Shown piece after piece: positions 1 through 9,078 of a stretch of 64,000 nt of DNA; position 1 is the stretch's first letter; every line of letters starts with the position of its first letter. The DNA is from Calothrix parasitica NIES-267 (GTDB lineage Bacteria > Cyanobacteriota > Cyanobacteriia > Cyanobacteriales > Nostocaceae): assembly GCF_002368095.1 (NCBI RefSeq), contig NZ_AP018227.1, positions 8,850,578 to 8,914,577 on the forward strand, written 5' to 3'. The notes beneath the pieces are model-generated. The model searched no databases and was not told where the DNA came from. It saw only the letters and a list, made by a program, of their open reading frames with translations. Both the position numbers and the translations under genes were made by a program.

Positions 1-2099
1 TAGCGGTAGTATTTTTCTGTCAAATTAGACATTCCGTTAACTACGATTCCTAAAATTGGAATGTGATTTCCGCTCAGTTCCGATACTGCTTTTTGCAACA
101 TCTCTTTGTTTGTGACGCTAGGACGTGTAACTAAAACTACTCCATCGCTCTGTTTACCTAAAGTGGCAGCATCAGCACAAGCGCTTACAGGAGGAGTATC
201 GATAATCACTAAATCATATTCTTTTGCAGCTTGCTCTAATATTGATTTCATTTCTACAGACTCTAATAACTGTGATGGTCTTCCGTGGAGTTCGCCACAA
301 GTTAAGACATCTAAGTTATCTACGTCTGTTATTTGTATTGCATTCATTAAACTTCTGCTACCCTCAATTATTTCAGTAATTCCAGGCTTTGGTGGCAAAT
401 TAAACAGAGTATGCTGAACTGGTCTGCGTAAATCTGCATCTATTACTAGTGTTCTTCGAGACAACATTGCTGAGACTGCCGCTAAGTGAGAAACTACTAC
501 CGATTTACCTTCACCAGAGATAGTGCTGCTGACGACTATTTTTTGTAACTTATCGTCACTACGAAACTCTAGAGTTTTAAACAGCATTCGATAAGGTTCC
601 ACCAAACCAACCTGGTCTAAAAATCTGTCTGACGGTTCTAATACTAAAGTTTTTCCCGGTAATTTTGGTAATACTCCGAGTAACGGTAGGTTGAGCAATT
701 CCTCGGCTTCTCTGCCATCTCTAAGGGTATTATCCATCAATTCTAGTAGTAAAATAACGCCAGTGGCTAAAATACCTCCAAAAACCGTAGCAAGTGCTAA
801 TACCACAGCTTTTTTAGGTGAAGATGGAGATTCAGGAACTTTTGCTGACTCAATTATCCGGATATTACTTACCTTTTGAGCTTGAGCAAGTCTTGCTTCT
901 TCTAACTTGCTTTGCAGAAATTTCAAAGTTGAAGCAGCTTCTTCCCTTTGGCGGACGAGTGCTGTTAAAGGTTGCTGTTTAATTGGTAGTTGAGCTACAC
1001 GAGTTTTTAAGTCAGCGATTTGTGACCGAACAGTTGCTAATTTTTTTCCTATAGCTAAACCTTCGATTTCATTTGTAATTAACTTAGAAGTCAACTCTTG
1101 AGAAATTTCGTCTGAAGCTATGGTATTTGCAGGAGCAGCTTGATTTGACGATGATACATTTGCTAGCTGTTGCTCGTACATCTGACGAAAAGCATCTCGT
1201 TTCTGGGCCAACTCCATTACTTGAGGATGATTAAAAGTAAACTTTAAACGTGCTTCTATAAATTGACGCTCCAGTTCTGCTAAAGCACTTCGCATTTTTA
1301 CTAACTCTTCATCCGAACCGCTGCGAATCGAAGAATAAGCACTTTGCAAACTATTTGCATCAGTAATTTCTCTTAGGGAATTTTCTTGCGATCGCACTTG
1401 TTCGAGCGAAGCACTCAAGCTTCTTTCTTGCTCTTCAAGGGATGCTAAATTCTCCACCAAAGATTCAGTCTGTTCTGCGAACGAAACAATACCGCTAGCT
1501 TGTCTGTACCTACTCTCTGTAGCTTCAGCTTCTCGCAAATTCTTCCTAGCAATCGGAAGTTGTTTATTCTCCAAAAATTCTTTTATTTTTGTTGCTTCAG
1601 AACTAATAGCTTTAATATCATAATCGACCATGGCACTCGATACAGAATTAAGCAGTTTAGCAGCTAGAGCGGGATTTCTATTTTCATAAGTCATTTGCAG
1701 AATATTAGTTGCAGGGACTATGTTTACGCTCAAATTTTTACGCAAATATTCAGAAGTCAGCCCGTCTTTACTAAAATTCTGCTCTGGTTCAGCTTTATAT
1801 TGAGAATTAAATATTTCAATAGCTTTTTCTAAAACCCGTTGGGATTTCACCAATTCTGCTTGGTCGGCCAGAGGACTAGGACCACCTGGAGTACTATTTG
1901 CAACTTGACTTAAATCTCTACCCAGTTCAGAAACACTAGCTTGTTGTGCATCAAGCATTAGCCTTGCCGACGTTTCATAAACACGTGGTGTAACGCTCAG
2001 GTAAGTAAAAGCCCCACCAATAACTGCAACAAAAGTTGCACCAGCAGGCAAACTTCGCCGCATTACCACCTTTAGTAAAGATGAAATACCTTTCTCCAT
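1..2099 (-). CDS. Wzz / BY-kinase exopolysaccharide chain-length and tyrosine autokinase protein (3' end cut by window)
   Basis: This is an inner-membrane polysaccharide co-polymerase fused to a bacterial tyrosine kinase, which controls chain length and export of an exopolysaccharide. The start is ATG at 2099, preceded by AGGA. The N-terminus carries a short basic stretch, a membrane segment (residues ~14-32) and a Wzz-like region. A long coiled-coil region follows, with Q/E/L-rich helices up to about residue 420. A second membrane segment lies near 1-kb position 780. The kinase domain is seen as Walker A (SSTISGEGKS, about 500-540), Walker A' (VIDADLRRP, about 440-460) and Walker B (LVIIDTPPV, about 215-245). 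About 699 codons are present; the C-terminal tyrosine cluster lies outside the window. The two glycosyltransferase genes upstream on the same strand fit an exopolysaccharide operon. Confidence 0.9.
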   Translation of the reverse strand, partial: MEKGISSLLKVVMRRSLPAGATFVAVIGGAFTYLSVTPRVYETSARLMLDAQQASVSELGRDLSQVANSTPGGPSPLADQAELVKSQRVLEKAIEIFNSQYKAEPEQNFSKDGLTSEYLRKNLSVNIVPATNILQMTYENRNPALAAKLLNSVSSAMVDYDIKAISSEATKIKEFLENKQLPIARKNLREAEATESRYRQASGIVSFAEQTESLVENLASLEEQERSLSASLEQVRSQENSLREITDANSLQSAYSSIRSGSDEELVKMRSALAELERQFIEARLKFTFNHPQVMELAQKRDAFRQMYEQQLANVSSSNQAAPANTIASDEISQELTSKLITNEIEGLAIGKKLATVRSQIADLKTRVAQLPIKQQPLTALVRQREEAASTLKFLQSKLEEARLAQAQKVSNIRIIESAKVPESPSSPKKAVVLALATVFGGILATGVILLLELMDNTLRDGREAEELLNLPLLGVLPKLPGKTLVLEPSDRFLDQVGLVEPYRMLFKTLEFRSDDKLQKIVVSSTISGEGKSVVVSHLAAVSAMLSRRTLVIDADLRRPVQHTLFNLPPKPGITEIIEGSRSLMNAIQITDVDNLDVLTCGELHGRPSQLLESVEMKSILEQAAKEYDLVIIDTPPVSACADAATLGKQSDGVVLVTRPSVTNKEMLQKAVSELSGNHIPILGIVVNGMSNLTEKYYR

Positions 2100-2139
2100 T
2101 CCTATACCTTTTTTGAATCAAATTTTATCGAAACACTCC

Positions 2140-2326
2140 GGGAAGAAGATTAGAGGGGAAGAGAGGGAGGGAGGGAGAGAGGGAGAGAGGGGGAGAAAGG
2201 GAGAAAAGCGGTAATTAATGATTTATAACTCTTTACTACTCACTATTCTTAACTCTCTGCTTACTACTCACTACTCACAACTCGCTATTCCTAACTCCTA
2301 ACTCCTAACTCCTAACTCATTACTCC
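2140..2326. repeat. Purine-rich tract and short tandem heptamer repeats (STRR)
   Basis: The spacer between the BY-kinase gene and the glycosyltransferase gene holds a G/A-only simple tract (about 2146-2205) and then heptamer units of the CTAACTC / CTACTCA type (about 2235-2330). Such tandem heptamers are known as STRR repeats in filamentous cyanobacteria. I see no gene in it. Confidence 0.7.
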
Positions 2327-3511
2327 CTACTCTTTAAAAACTCCTGCAAATCCTTTTTTGTTCGCTTCTAATTCAACATGGGAAGACGGTGACGATAGAG
2401 TTTTATATAGTTTCAAGGTTTCATTGGCAATGTAGTCCCAACTATAGTTAAGCTTTACGTATTTTTCTGCGTTTTGAGCCATTGCTTCCATATCAGTTAA
2501 GTTTTCGGTAGCCCAAGATAATTCCTTGATGCAAGACTCTAGGGAACCAGCTTCAAAAAGCCGACCTCTTCCTCCTCCAATCAATTGCTCATGGGGTGGA
2601 ATATTACTTGCCAATATGGGGATACCTTCGCGCATTGCTTCCAACATTGCCATTGGTAATCCTTCGACATCCGACGGTAGCACAAATAATCCAGCCCCTC
2701 GGACTATCTCAGCTAAACGCGCTCCTCTGAGTTCTCCTGCAAACAATATGTTGCGGTTGTCTGCAACTTTCTCCAATAATTCTGAAGTAAAAGATTTTGT
2801 ATTACTTACACCTCCAGCCAAAACAAGTTTCCAATTTTTTGGCTTTAAAGTTCTGAAGGCTTCTACAAGTAAGTCGGGGCATTTTTCGGGTACCAACCTA
2901 CCTAGAAATAATATATATCTTCCTTGCTCAAGTCCCAACTTGCTACCATAACCAAAATTCGGGTCTGACCTTGCATAGCTTGCCGGAGCCGTAGGAATAT
3001 ACACAACGTCTCTTCCGTAAGTTTGTAAAAAATACGTCTTGAGCGCATCAGAGACGGCAATTATTTCATGGGCACAACGCACCGCTGTTTGCTCGCCCAT
3101 TTGAATCAAACGAGTCGAAAAATTACCCCATTTAGCTCGTTGCCAGTCCAATCCGTGACAGGTAACGACGATTTTTGAATTTGTTGTAATTTTCGATAAG
3201 CTGGTAAATAAAGATGGACCGAGAGCCTGAAAATGTATGATGTCATACTTCGTACCAGTAGCAGCCAATGCACCGAGTGCAGATGTAACAAAAGCATCTA
3301 CACCTCTCATGCGTACATCTGGTAAAGAAATAACTTTCACGCCCTCAAAATCATAGTTCTCTAGCCAAGAACTGTCGGTATAGGAAGAACGAGCAAACAA
3401 GTCTACACTATGACCTTGAGCGACCATGCGGGGAAACACTTCCGCGCAATAATGTTCAATGCCGCCCTGTCTCGGAGGTAGACCTTTTGCACCAATTACA
3501 GCAATTTTCAT
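2327..3511 (-). CDS. GT4-family glycosyltransferase
   Basis: A cytoplasmic or membrane-associated glycosyltransferase with a GT-B fold, 394 aa, likely adding a sugar from a nucleotide donor during exopolysaccharide assembly. The N-terminal acceptor domain begins MKIAVIGAKGLPPRQGGIE, with the glycine-rich loop typical of GT4. The C-terminal donor domain has the FLGRLVPEKCPDLL segment and the E-x7-E type motif in EGLPMAMLEAMREG (about residues 280-300). Length is usual for the family. It lies 18 bp downstream of another GT4 gene on the same strand, and the BY-kinase gene follows, so one exopolysaccharide operon is likely. The exact sugar cannot be read from the sequence. Confidence 0.9.
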   Translation of the reverse strand: MKIAVIGAKGLPPRQGGIEHYCAEVFPRMVAQGHSVDLFARSSYTDSSWLENYDFEGVKVISLPDVRMRGVDAFVTSALGALAATGTKYDIIHFQALGPSLFTSLSKITTNSKIVVTCHGLDWQRAKWGNFSTRLIQMGEQTAVRCAHEIIAVSDALKTYFLQTYGRDVVYIPTAPASYARSDPNFGYGSKLGLEQGRYILFLGRLVPEKCPDLLVEAFRTLKPKNWKLVLAGGVSNTKSFTSELLEKVADNRNILFAGELRGARLAEIVRGAGLFVLPSDVEGLPMAMLEAMREGIPILASNIPPHEQLIGGGRGRLFEAGSLESCIKELSWATENLTDMEAMAQNAEKYVKLNYSWDYIANETLKLYKTLSSPSSHVELEANKKGFAGVFKE

Positions 3512-3529
3512 TTTTGCTCGTGTTTGCTC

Positions 3530-4768
3530 TCAATTGAGGTTTATAAGTGCCTGTGGGTTAGCACATTGTTTTAAACGTTGCTCCCAACTTTGCCACATGT
3601 TTTGGAAAACTTGATTGACTACAGTGCTTGCTGCATAAGGAGTGGCAACTTTTACGCATTCTTCAACTGGATAATTTTCTGGATGCATAATCACTTGACG
3701 CAAAGCGCGAGCGATACATTCAGCCGTTCGCTGGGAACAAACAACCCCACTATTATCAGATAGCAATGAAGGAGTTTCTCCGGCTTCGGTAGTCACGATT
3801 GGAGTTCCACAAGCGAGAGCTTCTAAAACTACAAACGGTAATCCTTCAAAAGCACTGGTTAACACAAGAGCATTGCAAGCACGGTGTAAGTCGGATAATT
3901 CTTGTTGTTGAACTATCCCCAACATCGTGACTCGATTTTCAATACCCAAAGAACTAATTTCATTACGTACTGTAGCTGTTAATTCTCCCTCTCCTGCAAT
4001 TAATAAATGAACGTTCGGCTCGTTTAATGCTTTGATAGAACGTATTAGTAATAATGGGTCTTTTTGCGGATGCAACCTTCCAGCAAATAAGACAAACCGT
4101 GTATTTTCGTCTAGATTCAATTTTTTAGCTAATTCCCGTCTTCGATCATCCCGTTGCTCGCGAGAGACTGGATAAAAAACTTGTTCATCAAAAGTATTGT
4201 TTAACAAGCTTACTCTGTCGGATATATCGGGATAACGCTGTTGGTAAAGCCCCAAGGAATCGCTATTACAGGAATAAATATGGTCAAACTGTCCAACTAA
4301 AGCGCGCTCTAAAGCAAAATAAGCTGCGGGTAAGCGTCGCCATAAAATAGCATTTTTATCATTTGCAGATTTCATCTGCTTTTCTATATCGTTCTGGATA
4401 AAAAGCGTTTTTTCCCCTTTCCATCCGAAAGTCGCTAAAGTTGGCTCCAATCTGTAAAAGTGCATAAAATCAGAGGCATAGCAGCGTCCAATCATCGCCG
4501 CAGTGTATTTAACCGTCGTTGGTACTAAGCCTCTAACATTATCATCTTCTACTACAAATAAAGGCAAAAAATTAATTTCTTTGCCTGCAAATTCTCTTTT
4601 ATGCCATCTACCTAAAGGGGCATTTTTATTATCTGCGGTTCCAACAAGCCTAACCTCAAAACTTGAAGGAGCATACTTAATAAAAGTATTGATTAATGTC
4701 TGTATTCCTCCAATTGTACTGTTCCAAGGATTATATTGATAAAAAATTGTTAAAACAGGCTTACGCAT
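3530..4768 (-). CDS. GT4-family glycosyltransferase
   Basis: A second GT-B glycosyltransferase of 412 aa. The N-terminal part begins with FYQYNPWNSTIGGIQTLI, where the GGIQ loop matches the nucleotide-sugar glycosyltransferase 4 fold. The donor half shows FAGRLHPQKDPLLLI and the acidic motif in EGLPFVVLEALACG (about 315-330). It is the first visible gene of the minus-strand polysaccharide cluster, with the next GT4 gene 18 bp downstream. The two GT4 proteins are clearly different in sequence, so they probably catalyse successive sugar additions. Donor and acceptor are unknown. Confidence 0.9.
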   Translation of the reverse strand: MRKPVLTIFYQYNPWNSTIGGIQTLINTFIKYAPSSFEVRLVGTADNKNAPLGRWHKREFAGKEINFLPLFVVEDDNVRGLVPTTVKYTAAMIGRCYASDFMHFYRLEPTLATFGWKGEKTLFIQNDIEKQMKSANDKNAILWRRLPAAYFALERALVGQFDHIYSCNSDSLGLYQQRYPDISDRVSLLNNTFDEQVFYPVSREQRDDRRRELAKKLNLDENTRFVLFAGRLHPQKDPLLLIRSIKALNEPNVHLLIAGEGELTATVRNEISSLGIENRVTMLGIVQQQELSDLHRACNALVLTSAFEGLPFVVLEALACGTPIVTTEAGETPSLLSDNSGVVCSQRTAECIARALRQVIMHPENYPVEECVKVATPYAASTVVNQVFQNMWQSWEQRLKQCANPQALINLN

Positions 4769-5531
4769 TCCAAACCACCCCGAACAATAATATTAGGCGT
4801 GCCAATTATTCTTTTAACGACGTGACAACAGTGCTTACCGCTAAGCCCTCTTGTCATTTTAAAATAGTATATCTAGCAAAAAATTAACTCTGACCGTAGC
4901 AGTACTTTTAAACTTTTTATTCATCAATTTTGAAAACTCAATTTTAAGGGTAATTCCAGCAATCCTTTATTAATTAGAGTACGAATATTTATCTCAACTG
5001 CTATGGTACGCAAACTGAATACTATTTGTGCATAGAAAATTTATCACACTTTTAAAATCGTAATATTAATAAACTTCAAAGTCACTGAAGCTGAGTCAAT
5101 CTTCACCGAACTTTCACGCATTGTGTATAAATTACATCCTAAAAATATCAAATGTATGTTATAATACAAAGTTTTTGTAGGGTAAGGAACAAAGCTGATA
5201 ATCCCGAAGGCTCAAGCTTTATAATATCTTAATATAAAATTCCGTAAAAACCCCAATGGAATTCAACACATTTAAGTTAATAAGACAAAAGTACTTGAGA
5301 TAAATAGGTAAGTAGAAATCATCAGGCTTTAGCAGATAGTGGTAAAAATTATTTCATCATCAAAAAACAAAAATCAAGCTTGTATCTGAAGATATCAGTA
5401 AATAGCGAGCATGCAAAATAAAACAGCGAATAAAAACAATTTAATTACATGGTATTTTTGATACGTATTACTAAGTAACTGTTTCCCCGAACTTGACTTA
5501 GTGATTATAAGTTGTTGAATTTTTTTAATCT
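4769..5531. other. Intergenic region upstream of the polysaccharide genes
   Basis: AT-rich non-coding DNA of about 760 bp. It presumably holds the promoter of the minus-strand glycosyltransferase genes, but I cannot point to a convincing -35/-10 pair. No RNA gene or conserved ORF was recognised here. Confidence 0.5.
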
Positions 5532-5658
5532 TAGGTATGACCGTAACTGACACATTTTTTTGCAGGGTGCTGTGACACTTAAAGTTAATTTGAACGTAGT
5601 AATAATGCTTATAGTTTCACGCACCACCCGAGCTTTACGACACTTGTGGCCATTCCTG
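5532..5658. repeat. MITE-like element, TAGG...CCTG family, copy A (127 bp)
   Basis: A 127-bp element beginning TAGGTATGACCGTAACTGAC and ending TTGTGGCCATTCCTG. It is flanked on both sides by the same 5 bp, AATCT (5527-5531 and 5659-5663). An internal inverted pair is GGGTGCTGTGACA near the left and TTTCACGCACC near the right. Copies B (21092-21361) and C (46540-46666) share the right half and the inner blocks. No coding capacity is seen; the 73-codon ORF across it is an accident. Confidence 0.8.
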
Positions 5659-5734
5659 AATCTGTTATATAGCGAATAAGCAAAATATGGCGTTGCTGAA
5701 TTGAAATATGAATTTATTTTTCTCAAAAGAGTCT

Positions 5735-5804
5735 GCCCCCTAAATCCCCCAAAAATGGGGGACTTTGAATTATCTTTTTCCCCCAGAATTGGGGGTTAGG
5801 GGGC
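5735..5804. repeat. Palindromic GCCCCCTAA...TTAGGGGGC element
   Basis: An imperfect inverted repeat: the left arm GCCCCCTAAATCCCCCA pairs with the right arm TTGGGGGTTAGGGGGC, and an internal CCCAAAAATGGG hairpin lies between them. Elements with this C-rich palindrome are widely dispersed in filamentous cyanobacteria. It lies about 130 bp downstream of the M1 peptidase gene end and could act as a transcript 3' end structure. Confidence 0.65.
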
Positions 5805-5932
5805 TATTCATACTTTTAATCAGCAAGCTTCAGAAGTTAAGCTCTCATAGATTTCCTTCCAGATTAGCCTAATTACAAATTATTTTTTATCAGCAATTCA
5901 ATCCACTTGATATAAAAGATTGTTTGCACTGT

Positions 5933-8533
5933 TTATTGCATCTTTGATTTTGCTTCTAAACTTTCCAAACGACTCCTAAGTTGCTGATTTTGTTTTTTAA
6001 GTTCTTCTAGTTCCGAACGTAAATCATTTACCGCATTATTAGAAGAACTCTTCTGAACCACTTGCTCAATTTGCTCCTCAGCAAAACGACGCACCCGACC
6101 ATCAGGAGTTTGTTCGGCTAAAGTACGCAAAATTCCCACAGCTTTTTTATCTTCCATCTGTCCGAGCGAACTTGCTACAGCAATTTGAGTTAAAAAGAAA
6201 GTTTCTTGAGAAATTTTGCTCAATCTTTCCAAAATCCTTTCTAAATTAGCACTACTTTGACCGCTAGAAATTTTTCCTAAAGCCCGAATTGCACCCAAAC
6301 GTAAAGGTTGCGGAACGCCTAATTTGGTATAATCCAAAATTAAATTTAAAGCAGCCTCCGAGGTTTTTAATTCAGATAAACCCGCTATAGCACCATTTCT
6401 TACTACCTCATTCCAGCCAGCTTTTGATTGTAAAATATTCTCAAACAGCTTTATTACTTCTGATTCATCCGGTTTGTCTTCTCCCACAGTTGCAGCAATC
6501 GAACCTATAGAAGTAGCAGCAGCAGCTTCCACATAATAGCTAGCATCACCAGCTTGAGACAACTTCTTCAAAGCTTGATAGCTAGAATTAGTTTTGATTT
6601 TACCAAGTGATTGCGCTACAGCCCTACGCACATAAGGATTTTCATCAGATAAATACTCAACCAAAACATCAAACACTTGATCTAACTGAACCGAAGCTAA
6701 CTGTTTTGCAACTTCTACACGTACACCCCAAAAACCATCATTTTTCAGCGATTCCGATAGTGCTTTCACAGCTTCCAAACCGCTTTTCTTAGCCAAAGCT
6801 TCCGCAGCATAAATCCGCGAAACGGGATTTTCATCGTGGAGCAACTGAGCTTTCAATTCAGGAATGGGATATTCTAAAGTAACGGTTTTCAGGTAGTGAT
6901 TCCCAACATCAAAGCTAATAAAATCGGGTTTTTTCTCTACAGGAAAATAAAAACTCTGTTCCTTCTCCGAAACTCTTACCGTAAAAACTTTCAACTCATC
7001 AGCTTGATTAATATAGCCAAAACCAATGGGAATTCTTAAATCAAAGAAACTTTCCTTATTTTTGTCCTTTCCGGTCACCTGAGTTTGTTCAACCGTTACC
7101 TTAGCTAAATTAGCATCCCCATCCCAAGCATAAGTAACTTTAAAATCGGGATGTCCCCCACGATAAACGTATTGGTCAAAAAGAAACGTTAAATTACGAC
7201 CAGTAGCTTTTTCAATTGCTCGTAGTAGGTCAATTGTTTCTACAGTTTGATGAGCATTATCGTTAACAAACTCCGCAACAGCAGACCAAAATAGCTCTTC
7301 TCCCAACTGCGCCCTCATCATATGATAGACACAGGAGCCTTTCTCATAAATATGACGGTCGTATAGTTCGATAGCTTCTCGGTAGACATGAGTCACCATC
7401 GGACGACGGTAGCGACTGCTATCTTCATTTATATAGCGTCTTGCTTGCTGCAAACGATAATAATCTGCTTCTTGAGAACCATATTCGCGCTCAGTCCACA
7501 TCACCTCAGAATAACTTGCCATTCCTTCCTTAACCCAAGCATGAGACCAATGTTTAATTACTACTAAGTCTCCAAACCACTGATGGGCTAATTCGTGAAC
7601 AACTAAACTTTCAGCATTACGATTATCAACAATAGCTTTCTCATCAAGCAGACATCTATCAGTTAACAGCGTAGTAGAAGTATTTTCCATTCCCCCAAAA
7701 ATGAAGTCATCAACGCAGACTTGAGCGTACTTAGGGAAAGCATAAGGATAAGCATATTTCTCGCTGAGAAACTCCATCATTTCCGGAGTTTTACCCATAG
7801 TGCGTCGAGCATCTGCTTCCCGTCCCTTCTCTACATAGTAAGTAACGGGTTTATCATGCCATTGGTCGCTAATCTCAGCAAAATCACCTACAGCGAGAGT
7901 CATTAAATAAGTTGGGTGAACCTGCTTTTGCAGCCAATGATAAACAAGATTATCTTTATTTTCTGCATCTTCCTCAGTGTCTATCAATTCACCATTAGAA
8001 ACAACCTTCAAAGGTTTAGGAACCTTTACCCGAATCTCCGAAGTGGATAATTGTCCTGGGTAATCAAAGCAAGGAAACCAAAACCGCGAATCTTCGTCTT
8101 CTCCCTGAGTCCAAACCTGAGTTGGTTTATTGGGATAATGTTCGTCTGGGTGAATAAAATAAATACCGCGAGTTGGTTTTTCTACCGAGTAAGCGATAAT
8201 TATGTCAAGTCGTCGATTAATTTGAGTTGGGGAATTAAGTTCGATATCTAGATGCTCGCCATCATAATCAAACTTCTGAGAAATTTCTCCAATAAAAACC
8301 GATTCAATATTTAAATTGACAGCATCCAAGTGTAAGCGGTCTACACCATTACATACAGGCGCTAAAGTTATTTTACAGGTACCGCGAACAACTTGATTTG
8401 AAATATCCAAACTTAAATCAAGAAAAATATGCTTTACCTGTCCGGGTCTATCCGGATTGTACTGGGGTTTCGCACCTGGTGAAACAAAAGATTTGTGGCG
8501 CTGATTTTCAGTATCAAAATGTGACTGCAACAT
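5933..8533 (-). CDS. M1-family zinc aminopeptidase with C-terminal HEAT repeats
   Basis: A soluble metallopeptidase of 866 aa that removes N-terminal residues from peptides. The exopeptidase motif GGMEN is at 280-284. The zinc site HELAH is at 313-317, with the third ligand Glu336 in WVKEGMAS. Unlike E. coli PepN it lacks the long PepN C-terminus and instead carries several HEAT-like repeats (about 570-820; for example YVRRAVAQSLGKI). A short coiled coil ends the protein (SELEELKKQNQQLRSRLESL). HEAT repeats usually bind partner proteins, so this may be a recruited peptidase. The gene stands alone; the divergent neighbour is a DUF3352 gene. Confidence 0.92.
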   Translation of the reverse strand: MLQSHFDTENQRHKSFVSPGAKPQYNPDRPGQVKHIFLDLSLDISNQVVRGTCKITLAPVCNGVDRLHLDAVNLNIESVFIGEISQKFDYDGEHLDIELNSPTQINRRLDIIIAYSVEKPTRGIYFIHPDEHYPNKPTQVWTQGEDEDSRFWFPCFDYPGQLSTSEIRVKVPKPLKVVSNGELIDTEEDAENKDNLVYHWLQKQVHPTYLMTLAVGDFAEISDQWHDKPVTYYVEKGREADARRTMGKTPEMMEFLSEKYAYPYAFPKYAQVCVDDFIFGGMENTSTTLLTDRCLLDEKAIVDNRNAESLVVHELAHQWFGDLVVIKHWSHAWVKEGMASYSEVMWTEREYGSQEADYYRLQQARRYINEDSSRYRRPMVTHVYREAIELYDRHIYEKGSCVYHMMRAQLGEELFWSAVAEFVNDNAHQTVETIDLLRAIEKATGRNLTFLFDQYVYRGGHPDFKVTYAWDGDANLAKVTVEQTQVTGKDKNKESFFDLRIPIGFGYINQADELKVFTVRVSEKEQSFYFPVEKKPDFISFDVGNHYLKTVTLEYPIPELKAQLLHDENPVSRIYAAEALAKKSGLEAVKALSESLKNDGFWGVRVEVAKQLASVQLDQVFDVLVEYLSDENPYVRRAVAQSLGKIKTNSSYQALKKLSQAGDASYYVEAAAATSIGSIAATVGEDKPDESEVIKLFENILQSKAGWNEVVRNGAIAGLSELKTSEAALNLILDYTKLGVPQPLRLGAIRALGKISSGQSSANLERILERLSKISQETFFLTQIAVASSLGQMEDKKAVGILRTLAEQTPDGRVRRFAEEQIEQVVQKSSSNNAVNDLRSELEELKKQNQQLRSRLESLEAKSKMQ

Positions 8534-9078
8534 CGACTTATATTTACCTTTTAATTACAAAAAGCTCAATTTAGTTAATAAAAAATAACAATTTGTGGCG
8601 AGTAACCACACACTCCAGCCATACTGGCTTCAAAAACCTATGATTTCAAAGCATACTATTTATTTTAAATCTCATCGGCTTTTTGCTGAGTAAAAATACT
8701 TGAAGCAAGATTATATAGATTAAAATAATTTGTCACTCGACACCTTTAATCCTATATGGGTTGAAAATATTTACGGTTGACCCCATTAGTAGTTGATGTA
8801 AATTTGGTCAAATATTCAAGCCTATAGTGTGTAGAATTACTAACTTTATCAGTAAATACCGATAATCTGTAAGGTGAAATATGAAGTATAAAAGCTGAAG
8901 AAGAAAATACAATATTTAGGAAAAAGTGATATGGAGATTTTTAAAGTAGCGAGTAACGAGTAGCAAGTAACTAATAAAGAATACATCGTACTTGCTACTT
9001 CTAACTCCTAACCCTTAACTCCTAACTCTTAACCCCTAACTTCTAACCTTTAACCTTATAAGAAAGAGAATACAAAGA
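8534..9078. other. Divergent intergenic region with STRR heptamers
   Basis: This 545-bp spacer separates the divergent M1 peptidase and DUF3352 genes and should contain both promoters. The part nearest the DUF3352 gene (about 8940-9057) is built of variant heptamers such as CTAACTC, CTTAACT and CTAACCT. No further gene is visible. Confidence 0.6.

Noticed and set aside
2146-2205. Purine-rich tract considered as a regulatory site
   Set aside because: It is simple-sequence DNA with no supporting motif; kept only as a repeat.
5505-5726. 73-codon minus-strand ORF
   Set aside because: It spans MITE copy A; no protein family is recognised.
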